64,000 nt of DNA from JBFWRK01 sp050248955 (GTDB taxonomy: Bacteria; Actinomycetota; Acidimicrobiia; Acidimicrobiales; Ilumatobacteraceae), in contig JBFWRK010000001.1 in NCBI GenBank assembly GCA_050248955.1, positions 434,001 through 498,000 of the forward strand. Reading direction: 5' to 3'. Under the pieces are notes generated by a model. The model saw only the letters and a program-made list of their open reading frames with translations. It did no database searches and was not told the DNA's origin. Both the position numbers and the translations under genes were made by a program. Below are positions 43,860 to 53,887 of the stretch, one piece after another. Each line of letters opens with the position of its first letter. Within the stretch, counting starts at the first letter, position 1.

Positions 43860-43867
<8 letters not shown>
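43409..43867 (+). CDS. Membrane-anchored thioredoxin-like protein
   Basis: A 152-residue protein with an N-terminal helix (about 3-20) and a thioredoxin fold: LVVLFSSATCETCALVRDKVG carries a CETC active site, and GIDAVPTVVVAD the cis-Pro loop. It would act as a disulfide reductase or isomerase outside the membrane. The GTG at 43409 has GGAG about 7 bases before it, inside the preceding stop region. Its 3' end overlaps the convergent ftsH by 8 bases. Confidence 0.85.
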
Positions 43868-45821
<1,954 letters not shown>

Positions 45822-45937
45822 GCATCCATGCTATTGGCGAGAACGTGGTCGCGACGTGCGGGTGCCCGGTACGTATCCCGTTCCCTACGGCGCGGACATC
45901 CACCACTCACAGGAGGCGGTTCGGTACCGTCGGACGG

Positions 45938-46156
45938 GTGAATCGCCAGTGCTCCCGACCCTGCTGTGCCGAGCCGGCGTCGGTCACCCTGACGTACCAG
46001 TACGCGCGCGGAGCAGCGTGGCTCGACGAGCTCACTGCTGAACGGGAGCCGCACGCCTACGACCTCTGCGAGCGTCATGCCGCCCGGCTGAGCGTGCCGC
46101 ACGGATGGCGCCTCGAGGACCGTCGGCGGGCGCGGATGCACCTGCTGGCCGGCTGA
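45938..46156 (+). CDS. DUF3499 zinc-ribbon-like protein
   Basis: A 72-residue protein starting (V)NRQCSRPCCAEPASVTLTY and containing YDLCERHAARLSVPHGW. The CxxxC and CxxH pairs suggest a small zinc site. DUF3499 genes lie near manB and whiB in many actinobacteria and have no known role. The GTG at 45938 follows TACCGT (45925-45930) by 7 bases; the longer open frame upstream overlaps ftsH and is not used. Confidence 0.85.
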   Translation: MNRQCSRPCCAEPASVTLTYQYARGAAWLDELTAEREPHAYDLCERHAARLSVPHGWRLEDRRRARMHLLAG

Positions 46157-46216
46157 TCGATCGCGCCGCGCGTGGTCGCGTCGAACCGGCCGATCGGCTC
46201 GGTAGGGTCGGCCTCC

Positions 46217-46933
46217 GTGCGTCCCGTGCCGGGTCAGGCCCGCTTCACCGTTGGCGCCGCGGCGCTGACGTGGTTCGTGACCCTGATGGTGGCGTTCGCA
46301 GTCACGGTCACCGTGGCGACGATCACCGGTCAGGCCGACACCCCGACCGACGAGCTGCCCGGCTGGATGACCGCCGTGTCGGTCACGGCGCTGTGGATCC
46401 CCGTGATCATCGGTCTGCGGATCCTCAGCGGACGGCTCGGCACGGGCGACTTCCGAACCGACTACGGCCTCCGCTTCCGCTGGATCGACCTTGCCGGCGT
46501 CCCGCTCGGCGTGCTCACCCAGCTCGTCCTCCTCGAGCTCGTGTACTGGCCGCTTCGTTCGTGGTTCCCCGACCAGTTCGACAAGGACGCGGTCGAGGAG
46601 CCGGCGCGGAACCTCTTCGATCGCCTGAACGGCGGCTGGCTCGTGCTGCTCGTGGTGATCGTCGTCGTCGGTGCGCCGGTGATCGAGGAGTTGCTCTACC
46701 GAGGGCTGATCTTCCGGACGCTCGACGGCCTCATCGCGCCGCAACTCGCCGTGCTCGGCTCTGCGATCTGGTTCGCCGCGGCGCACTTCCAGATGATCCA
46801 GTTCGCCGGGCTCGTCGTGATCGGCATCGTGCTCGCGCTCTGCGCGCAGCGCACGGGCCGGTTGGGCATGAGCATCTTGGCGCACGCCGGGTTCAACGCG
46901 ACGACGGTGCTCGTCCTGTTGAGGCGTGGGTGA
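46217..46933 (+). CDS. CPBP-family intramembrane metalloprotease
   Basis: About 238 residues with eight hydrophobic segments. The CPBP (Abi) motifs are EELLYRGLIF (EExxxR), FAAAHFQM (FxxxH) and ILAHAGFNATT (HxxxN). Members process prenylated or other membrane peptides, and some act in bacteriocin immunity. The GTG at 46217 follows TAGGGT (46203-46208) by 8 bases and is preferred to the GTG at 46172. Confidence 0.87.
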   Translation: MRPVPGQARFTVGAAALTWFVTLMVAFAVTVTVATITGQADTPTDELPGWMTAVSVTALWIPVIIGLRILSGRLGTGDFRTDYGLRFRWIDLAGVPLGVLTQLVLLELVYWPLRSWFPDQFDKDAVEEPARNLFDRLNGGWLVLLVVIVVVGAPVIEELLYRGLIFRTLDGLIAPQLAVLGSAIWFAAAHFQMIQFAGLVVIGIVLALCAQRTGRLGMSILAHAGFNATTVLVLLRRG

Positions 46934-46974
46934 CCCGCCGTGCCGGGCCAGCGATGGAAAGATGAGAGCCACTC

Positions 46975-49900
46975 ATGAGCAGGACCACGGAGCCTTCGTC
47001 CGCTGCGGATGAATCGGCGAGCGGTCGGGACGACACGACGGTCGACCCGACTCCTCCCGGCGGCATCGCGCGCAGCGACGTCAACGAGGTCGATGACATC
47101 TTCCGCGTGCTCGACACAACGGTGGTGACGGACAGGGTCGTCGCCGGACCCGTGCTTGCCCCCGTGCCCGGAGCCGCTCCCGCGTCGGGCACCACGGTCG
47201 AACAGCCGCTGGTCGTCGCCGACGCCGATCCGAAGCGGCCGATCCGGTCGATGCTCGGCACGCGCGAGATGGTGCAGGCGATCTCGACGTTGACCGTGCT
47301 GGTCGGCGTCACGCTCTTCACGTTCGTGCAACTGCACCCGTCGCGGATCTTCTCCTCAGCGGTGCCGACGGGCGGCGACATGGGTGCACACGTGTGGGCG
47401 CCGGCCTACCTGCGCGACCACCTGCTGCCGCACGGACGGGTGATCGGCTGGTCGATGGACTGGTACGCGGGCTTGCCCGTGTACCGCTTCTACATGCTGC
47501 CGCCGGCGCTGTTGATCCTGCTGCTCGACGTCGTGATGTCGTACGGCATGGCGTTCAAGATCATCGCCGTCCTCGGCGTGCTCACGCTGCCGGTGTGCTG
47601 CTGGGCGTTCGGGCGGCTCAGTCGTTTCCCGCACCCGATCCCGGCGCTGTTCGCGGTGGCGGGGACGATCTTCCTCTTCGACGAGACGTTCACGATCCTC
47701 GGTGGGAACATCGCCTCGACGATGGCGGGCGAGTTCTCCTTCTCGATCGCGCTGTCGCTGGCGATGCTCGCGCTCGGGGTCTTCGCCCGCGGGATGGAGA
47801 ACGGCGAGCACCGCGCACTCGCCGCGATCCTCATCGCGCTCGCCGCGCTGACGCACGGCATCGTCGTGTTCTTCGTCGCGCTGGGCGTCGTGGTGCTGTT
47901 CTTGATCGCTGCCGACCGTCGCCGGCTCGTCTACTTCCTGACGACGGGGATCACGGCGCTCGCCCTCGCCGCGTTCTGGCTCGCTCCGTTCGTACTGACG
48001 AGTCGCTACATGACCGACATGAAGTACGAGGGCGCGCCGACGCCGGGCGGCGAGTGGAACTCGTACTGGCGGATGTTCTTCCCGCACCTCACGATCGTCG
48101 ACCAGTTCTGGACCATCCTCGCGCTCGTCGGGTTCGTTGCCGCCGTCGTTCGGCGCCACCGCGTCGGCGCGTTCATGGGCGTCTACTCGCTGCTGCTCGT
48201 GGCGCTCGTGTTCCTCTCGAAGGAGGGCATCCCGGGGTTCGGCCTGCTGTGGAACGTCCGGCTGCTGCCGTTCCTCTATCTGCTGCGCTACATGCTGGCG
48301 ATGGTCGGGATCATCGAGATCGCCTGGTTCCTCGTGCGGTCCGTCCGCAACGCCCGGCTCGCGCGGTTGGTCGACACCGCCGGCCCGAACCTGCCGATCG
48401 GCGCCATCTACGTGCGCGGTGCGCGGCCGCGCGACGTGTCTCGCCGCAAGCTCCTCGCCTCGGTGCTCACCCTCGGCCTCGTCTCGGTCGTGAGCGTCGG
48501 TTGGCTCTCCTGGCACCTCGGCAAGTTCCCGGGCCAGAAGGAGGTCTACCGGGCCGAAGGGCAGACCGACTCGGAGAAGTACCGCTTCGAGTGGTTCGGC
48601 ATGGACGTCGCCACGTCGAACAAGAACGGCTTCGTCGACGGCTGGGCGGACTGGAACTTCAAGGGCTGGGTCGGCAAGCCGGCGTACGGCGAGTACCGCG
48701 CGCTGATGGAGACGATGAAGCAGATCGGTGCCGATCCGGAGCACGGGTGCGGCCGGGCCCTGTGGGAGGAGCCGAACGGCGGCGAGTACGGGACGCCGAT
48801 GGCGTTGATGCTGCTGCCGTTCTGGACCGACAGCTGCATCGGGTCGATGGAGGGTCTGTACTTCGAAGCCTCGGCGACGACGCCGTACAACTTCCTCGCC
48901 AGAGCGGCGATGTCGGAGGAGGCGTCGAACCCGGTGCGCGGGCTCGCCTACGAGAACAAGAGCGCGGAGGTCGGCGTTCGCTACCTCCAGACGCTGGGTG
49001 CCCGGTACTACCTCGCGTGGACGCCCCAGGCCGTCGGGCGCGCCGCGGAGCAGCCCGAGCTGATCGAGATCGCGGTGTCCGGTCCGTGGCACATCTACGA
49101 GGTCGCAGGGAGCGATCTCGTGACACCGCTCGCGAACGAGCCCGTCGTCGTGCGTGAGCGCGACGGCGACCAGCGCGAGCGCTGGCTCGAGGTCGGCGCG
49201 AGCTGGTTCCAACACCCCGAGGCCTGGAACGCGATCCCGGTCGCCGACGGACCCGACTCGTGGCAGCGCGTCTCGGTCGCGCCCGACGAGCTGCTGCCGC
49301 ACCCACGCGTCGACGTGGTGCGGCCGACCGCTGAGATCGAAGCGAGGCCGCTCGACGAGGTCCAGGTGAGCGACGTTCGCCTCGGCAACGAGTCGATGTC
49401 GTTCACGGTCGACCAGATCGGCGTGCCCGTGCTCGTGAAGGTCAGCTACTTCCCGAACTGGGAGGTGTCCGGCGCGGACGGTCCGTATCGGGTCGCCCCG
49501 AACATGATGGTGGTCATCCCGACCGAGAACGAGGTGAAGCTCAGCTACGGGTTGACGGTCATCGACTACGCCTCGTACGCGATCACCCTCCTCGGCGTGA
49601 TCGGGCTGTTCGTGCTGTGGCGTCGCGGGCGGGTCGTCTACGCGGATCGACTCGACCCGTGGGCGGCGTACCCGTCCGACGCCGATCCGTTCGCGCCAGA
49701 TCGGCCCTACACCTACGAGGCCGTCGCGCCGGTCGTCCCGGTGCAGGAACCGTCCTTCGACCTGTTCGACTTCGACGACATCGAGCTCGACCGCCCGGTG
49801 GAGGGCACCGCGCAGGCGCCGGCGCTCGACGATGACTTCGACGCATGGGCGTTCGGCGTCGAGACCGCCACTGTCGTCGAGCGCGACGGCACGGCGGACG

Positions 49901-50301
49901 CGGTCGTGACCGAGCGCGGCGACGCCCCGGAGCGCGATGTGGTGACCGAGCACGGCGACACCGCGGACAGCGACGCCACGGACAGCAACGCTTCGATGAG
50001 CGAAACGACGGCGAGTGACGAGTCGGCGAGTGACGAGTCGGCGAGTGACGCGCCCGCGAGCGACGTGATCAAGGCCGGTCCGGCCGATCGTCCCGTTGCG
50101 TCGGTGCCGATCCCCCCGGCGCCGTACGTGCCGCCCGCGCCGATCGATCCGGCGACCGGCTGGGCCGTGCCGAGTGGACGCCCGCTGCCCGAGCCGCCCG
50201 GCTCGCAGTTCTGGCTCGACGACACGCCCGAAGGAACCATCGGGCTCGGCGAAACGCAGCCTGATGAGGGCAAGACCGACATCGACAGCGACGGACGGTA
50301 G
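46975..50301 (+). CDS. Large membrane protein, PTPS-related / GT-C-like
   Basis: A 1108-residue protein. An acidic, disordered N-terminus (1-95) precedes about 11 helices (100-520), with GGDMGAHVWAPAYLRDHLLPHG and MDWYAGLPVYRFYMLPPAL, the first extracytoplasmic loop with acidic residues typical of GT-C glycosyltransferases and of the PTPS-related membrane family. A large extracytoplasmic domain (about 530-850) and one last helix (about 865) follow, then a long acidic cytoplasmic tail with DESAS repeats. It likely uses a polyprenol-phosphate sugar as donor. No good ribosome-binding site or TANNNT motif is seen before the ATG. Confidence 0.8.
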   Translation: MSRTTEPSSAADESASGRDDTTVDPTPPGGIARSDVNEVDDIFRVLDTTVVTDRVVAGPVLAPVPGAAPASGTTVEQPLVVADADPKRPIRSMLGTREMVQAISTLTVLVGVTLFTFVQLHPSRIFSSAVPTGGDMGAHVWAPAYLRDHLLPHGRVIGWSMDWYAGLPVYRFYMLPPALLILLLDVVMSYGMAFKIIAVLGVLTLPVCCWAFGRLSRFPHPIPALFAVAGTIFLFDETFTILGGNIASTMAGEFSFSIALSLAMLALGVFARGMENGEHRALAAILIALAALTHGIVVFFVALGVVVLFLIAADRRRLVYFLTTGITALALAAFWLAPFVLTSRYMTDMKYEGAPTPGGEWNSYWRMFFPHLTIVDQFWTILALVGFVAAVVRRHRVGAFMGVYSLLLVALVFLSKEGIPGFGLLWNVRLLPFLYLLRYMLAMVGIIEIAWFLVRSVRNARLARLVDTAGPNLPIGAIYVRGARPRDVSRRKLLASVLTLGLVSVVSVGWLSWHLGKFPGQKEVYRAEGQTDSEKYRFEWFGMDVATSNKNGFVDGWADWNFKGWVGKPAYGEYRALMETMKQIGADPEHGCGRALWEEPNGGEYGTPMALMLLPFWTDSCIGSMEGLYFEASATTPYNFLARAAMSEEASNPVRGLAYENKSAEVGVRYLQTLGARYYLAWTPQAVGRAAEQPELIEIAVSGPWHIYEVAGSDLVTPLANEPVVVRERDGDQRERWLEVGASWFQHPEAWNAIPVADGPDSWQRVSVAPDELLPHPRVDVVRPTAEIEARPLDEVQVSDVRLGNESMSFTVDQIGVPVLVKVSYFPNWEVSGADGPYRVAPNMMVVIPTENEVKLSYGLTVIDYASYAITLLGVIGLFVLWRRGRVVYADRLDPWAAYPSDADPFAPDRPYTYEAVAPVVPVQEPSFDLFDFDDIELDRPVEGTAQAPALDDDFDAWAFGVETATVVERDGTADAVVTERGDAPERDVVTEHGDTADSDATDSNASMSETTASDESASDESASDAPASDVIKAGPADRPVASVPIPPAPYVPPAPIDPATGWAVPSGRPLPEPPGSQFWLDDTPEGTIGLGETQPDEGKTDIDSDGR

Positions 50302-50313
50302 GGTCGGCGCGCC

Positions 50314-51669
50314 ATGTCAGCGCTCGACGTCATCGTGAAGGCCTACGACATCCGGGGCACGGTCCCGGATCAGCTCGACGCCTCCATTGCCCACGCTCTC
50401 GGAGTCGGCTTTGCCCGCTTCGTCAAGGCAGACCGGATCCTGATCGCCCAGGACATGCGTCCATCGGGCGAACAGCTCGTCGAGGCGTTCGCCCGCGGCG
50501 TGATGGAGCAAGGCGTCGACGTCGTGCGACTCGGCCTCGCTTCGACCGACCTCGTCTACTTCGCCGCGGGCCGCCTCGACGCCCCCGGTGCGATGTTCAC
50601 CGCCTCGCACAACCCGGCCCAGTACAACGGGATCAAGCTGTGCCTCGCGGGCGCCCGTCCCGTCGGCGCCGACACCGGTCTCGAGGACGTGAAGGCGATC
50701 GCGCAGCAGGTGCTCGACGGCGCGGGGCCAGCACCGGCATCGGTGCCGGGCAGCTCGTCCGAGCTCGATCTGCTCGAAGAGTTCGCCGACCACGTGGTCT
50801 CGTTCATCGACCCGTCGACGATCCGCCCGCTGCGCGTCGTCGCCGACACCGCCAACGGCATGGGCGGACTGATCGTGCCGAAGGTCTTCGAACGGCTGCC
50901 ACAGGTCCAGCTCGAGGTGATGTACCCCGAGCTCGACGGCACGTTCCCGAACCACCCCGCCGATCCGATCCAGCCCGCGAACCAGCGGGACCTCCAGGCC
51001 CGGGTCGTCTCGGGCGGGTTCGATGTCGGGCTCGCGTTCGACGGCGATGCCGACCGGGTGTTCGTCGTCGACGAGGAGGGGCGCGGCATGTCGGGCTCGA
51101 CGACGACGGCGCTCCTCTCCGTCAACGTGCTCGGTCGCCATCCCGGAGCGACGATCCTGCACAACCTGATCTGCTCGAAGGCCGTGCCGGAGGTGATCCG
51201 CGAGCACGGCGGCGTGCCGGTGCGCACCCAGGTCGGTCATTCCTACATCAAGTCGATGATGGAGGAGACCGGTGCCGCGTTCGGCGGCGAGCACTCCGCG
51301 CACTACTACTTCCTCGACAACTACCGCGCCGACAGCGGCATCATCGCCACGATGCTCCTGCTCGCCGAGATGAGCAAGGGCGACCAGCCGTTGTCCGTGC
51401 TCCGCAAGCCGTTCGAGCGCTACTCGGCGAGCGGCGAGATCAACACGCAGGTGTCCGACACCGCAGCGGTCATCGAGCAGGTCGCCAAGGCGTTCGCCGG
51501 CTACGACCAGGATCGGCTCGACGGCCTCACCGTGGACTGCGGGGACTGGTGGTTCAACCTCCGACCGTCGAACACCGAACCGCTGCTGCGCCTCAACCTC
51601 GAAGCTCCCAACCGCGAAGCCTGCGACCGACGCGTCGAAGAGCTCCTCGCCCTGGTCACCGCAGCCTGA
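50314..51669 (+). CDS. manB: Phosphomannomutase/phosphoglucomutase
   Basis: A 451-residue alpha-D-phosphohexomutase that interconverts mannose-6- and mannose-1-phosphate. TASHNPAQYNGIK near 98 has the phosphoserine, LAFDGDADRVF near 243 the magnesium site, GGEHSAHYYF the sugar site, and RPSNTEPLLRLNLEA the phosphate-binding loop. TAGGGT (50299-50304) is 9 bases before the ATG. Followed by the Trm112 gene after 13 bases, as in streptomycetes. It feeds the GDP-mannose pathway upstream. Confidence 0.94.
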   Translation: MSALDVIVKAYDIRGTVPDQLDASIAHALGVGFARFVKADRILIAQDMRPSGEQLVEAFARGVMEQGVDVVRLGLASTDLVYFAAGRLDAPGAMFTASHNPAQYNGIKLCLAGARPVGADTGLEDVKAIAQQVLDGAGPAPASVPGSSSELDLLEEFADHVVSFIDPSTIRPLRVVADTANGMGGLIVPKVFERLPQVQLEVMYPELDGTFPNHPADPIQPANQRDLQARVVSGGFDVGLAFDGDADRVFVVDEEGRGMSGSTTTALLSVNVLGRHPGATILHNLICSKAVPEVIREHGGVPVRTQVGHSYIKSMMEETGAAFGGEHSAHYYFLDNYRADSGIIATMLLLAEMSKGDQPLSVLRKPFERYSASGEINTQVSDTAAVIEQVAKAFAGYDQDRLDGLTVDCGDWWFNLRPSNTEPLLRLNLEAPNREACDRRVEELLALVTAA

Positions 51670-51682
51670 CCCTGGAGACACC

Positions 51683-51919
51683 ATGCCGCTCGACCCGAAA
51701 CTGCTGGAGATCCTGGCCTGTCCCGAGGACAAGGGGCCGCTCTACTACCTCGCCGACGAGGACACGCTCTACAACCCCCGTCTGCACCGCCGCTACCACG
51801 TGCGCGACGGGATCCCCGTCATGCTGATCGACGAGGCCGAGGCGGTCGACGACACCGAGCACGCCCGGTTGATGGCGCGCGTCGAAGCCGAGGGCATCGC
51901 AGCGACGTTCGGGGACTGA
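51683..51919 (+). CDS. Trm112-family small protein
   Basis: A 78-residue Trm112/UPF0434-type protein: LLEILACPEDKGPLYYLADEDTLYNPRLHRRYHVRDGIPVMLIDEA in shorter pieces shows ACPEDKGPL and VRDGIPVMLIDEA, the family ends. Only one Cys of the usual zinc ribbon remains. Trm112 activates methyltransferases in eukaryotes and archaea; the bacterial role is unclear. Probably co-transcribed with manB. Confidence 0.88.
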   Translation: MPLDPKLLEILACPEDKGPLYYLADEDTLYNPRLHRRYHVRDGIPVMLIDEAEAVDDTEHARLMARVEAEGIAATFGD

Positions 51920-51982
51920 CGCCCGGTCCCGTGCCGGGTCCATTACAGTTCCATGACGAACGTCGATCGCTGGAGGACCTCC

Positions 51983-53365
51983 GTGACCCAACGCCGAGCG
52001 CGAATCACCCGACTGGCTGCCGTGGCAGCGGCCTGCCTCGGCGTCGGCGCCGTCGTGGTCGTCGGGACGAGCATCCCGCCGTTCTCGGTGCCGGCGGCGC
52101 ACGCCGCGCTGGGTGCCGGCGGTGAGTACCACCCGGTCACGCCGGCTCGCGTGCTCGACACGCGGGTGGCGAACAGCCCCGCCGCCGGTGCCCATCGGTT
52201 CCTGCAGCCGTTCGACGTGCTGCTCGCGGGCGCGAACGCGCTCGACGGCACGCCATCCGGGATCCCGGCGTCGGGTGTCCTCGCCGTCGTCGCCAACATC
52301 ACCGTCGTCGATCCGCAGCAGCCCGGCTTCCTGACCGCATACCCCTCCGGCACCTCGATGCCACTCGCGGCGAACGTGAACTTCGCACCCGGACGCAACG
52401 TCCCGAACCTGTCGCTGATGCGTCCAGGGACCAACGGCGCGGTGTCGATCGCGCTCGGCCCGGGCCACGCCACGGGCACAGCGCACGTCGTCATCGACGT
52501 CGTCGGCTGGTTCTCGACGTCGAGCTCGGGCGAGCGGGGTGCCCGCCTGGTCTCGCTCGCGCCAGGGCGGATCCTCGACACCCGCAACGGCACCGGACGG
52601 CTGGGCGCGCTCACCCAAGGCGAGTCGATGCGGCTGCAGATCCGTGGCGCGGACGCCGTCGGTCCGGAGCGTCCCGACTACGTCCCGGACACCACCGATG
52701 TCACCGGCGTGCTGCTGAACGTCGCCGCGACCGAGCCGACGCTCCCCACGCACATCTCCGTCGTCCCCGACCAGCCCGTCGGCTCGCCGAGCACTGCGTC
52801 GCTGAACGTGAGCGCCGGGCAGACGAAGGCGAACCTCGTGATGGCGCCCGTCGGCGCGGACGGCGCGGTGCACCTATACAACAACTCGGGTGCCGTCCAC
52901 CTCGTGATCGACGTCGTCGGCTACTTCCGCACCGGCGTGAACGACGAGAGCCGAGCGGGCCGCATCATCCCGCTGTCGAGCCCGTTCCGCGTGCTCGACA
53001 CGCGTGAGCCGAACTTCGGCAGCGCGCGCCTCGGTCCGGCGCAGCAGGAGATCTGGAACTTCCGCCCGTTCGTGGAGAACGTGCTGAGCGCTGGGATCTG
53101 GGTCGGCGAGCAGGACGCGGTGATCATGAACTTCACCGCGACGGACCTCACGTTCCCGTACCCGGCCGGCAACGCGACGCACATGACGCTGTACCCCGGC
53201 GGGACGACCCTGCCGCTCGCCGCGAACATCAACCTGCTCGTCAACGAGAACGTCCCGAACCTCGTCGTGGCGAGGCTCTCCGACGACGACCGGCTGTCGG
53301 TGTACAACAACTCCGGCTTCATCCACTACGTCGCCGACGTCGCCGCCGTCGTTCTCCAAGACTGA
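51983..53365 (+). CDS. Secreted protein made of three beta-rich repeats
   Basis: A 460-residue exported protein. The signal peptide has RR near its start and ends near AAHA (about residue 42). Three modules of about 140 residues follow, each from a xRVLDTR or GRILDTR motif to a VVIDVVGWF or LVIDVVGYF motif. The same module occurs three times in the SpoIID-like protein at 35641. The GTG at 51983 is preferred to the ATG at 51953: GGAGGA is 5 bases before it, and a TACAGT -10 (51944-51949) would place the transcript start past the ATG. The repeats may bind wall glycan. Confidence 0.8.
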   Translation: MTQRRARITRLAAVAAACLGVGAVVVVGTSIPPFSVPAAHAALGAGGEYHPVTPARVLDTRVANSPAAGAHRFLQPFDVLLAGANALDGTPSGIPASGVLAVVANITVVDPQQPGFLTAYPSGTSMPLAANVNFAPGRNVPNLSLMRPGTNGAVSIALGPGHATGTAHVVIDVVGWFSTSSSGERGARLVSLAPGRILDTRNGTGRLGALTQGESMRLQIRGADAVGPERPDYVPDTTDVTGVLLNVAATEPTLPTHISVVPDQPVGSPSTASLNVSAGQTKANLVMAPVGADGAVHLYNNSGAVHLVIDVVGYFRTGVNDESRAGRIIPLSSPFRVLDTREPNFGSARLGPAQQEIWNFRPFVENVLSAGIWVGEQDAVIMNFTATDLTFPYPAGNATHMTLYPGGTTLPLAANINLLVNENVPNLVVARLSDDDRLSVYNNSGFIHYVADVAAVVLQD

Positions 53366-53461
53366 CAGCCACACCCCGGGTGCCACCCCCCGGGTCCGCG
53401 CCCCAGTCGCGCCCTCACTGCTCGCCGGACCGGGATCCGGCGCGCGGCCCAGTCCCGCTCT

Positions 53462-53693
53462 CCCCGGGTTCTCTGCTCGCCGACGACTCCCGACCGGTTC
53501 TCCGCTCCCGTCCGGACATCCAACGACCTCGACCAAGCAGAGACCGGGGCTGGTGACGCGGATGAGCAGAGAAACGGCGTGGCTGGGATCTCGTCGTCCG
53601 ATGACGACGTCGCACCAGCACACTCCGGCGCTCCAGCACACTCCGGCGGCTCCAGCGTCACCAGCCGTTACGCGCAACCACCGAACTCATCTC
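53462..53693 (-). repeat. Dispersed intergenic repeat, copy B
   Basis: Inverted copy of 4534-4746. It has a 19-base near-duplication of its neighbour (around 53633-53669) that copy A lacks. It lies between the beta-repeat protein and ahcY. No open frame is conserved between the two copies past the insertion. The 53366-53461 sequence before it contains nothing I can assign. Confidence 0.85.
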
Positions 53694-53749
53694 GCCACAA
53701 AGGCGCGTGACGACGGGAAGACGGGTCAGCCGGCGCCACAAAGGTGGCG
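53693..53749. repeat. Two CGCCACAAAGGYG mini-hairpins
   Basis: CGCCACAAAGGCG at 53693-53705 and CGCCACAAAGGTG (extended to CGCCAC-AAAG-GTGGCG) at 53734-53749 form short stems with an A-rich loop. A third copy is at 4831-4843 near repeat copy A. They may be part of the same repeat family. Confidence 0.6.
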
Positions 53750-53779
53750 GGAGTGGGCCCGGTGATGCGTGGGCAGCTG

Positions 53780-53858
53780 GGCGGGGTCGTAGACTTGTTG
53801 AGACCGTCGGGCTGACGAGATCGGTGCCAGCAGGCCCCAGCCCACGACCGACACCGCC
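53780..53858 (+). promoter_or_regulatory. Possible structured leader of ahcY
   Basis: Three nested helices can be drawn: GGCGG/CCGCC (53780-53784 with 53854-53858), GGTCGT/ACGACC (53785-53790 with 53844-53849) and GGGCTG/CAGCCC (53809-53814 with 53838-53843), ending 29 bases before the ATG. It does not match the SAH riboswitch core by eye. A TAGACT at 53790-53795 could instead be the -10 element, in which case only the innermost helix is in the RNA. Confidence 0.4.
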
Positions 53859-53887
53859 AGTTGGCCTCGTGGAAGGACCGTTACCCA

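Noticed and set aside
53553..53765. Small open frame inside repeat copy B
   Set aside because: Its first 27 residues resemble a frame in copy A, but the 19-base insertion changes the frame after that, so the similarity reflects duplication and not protein selection.
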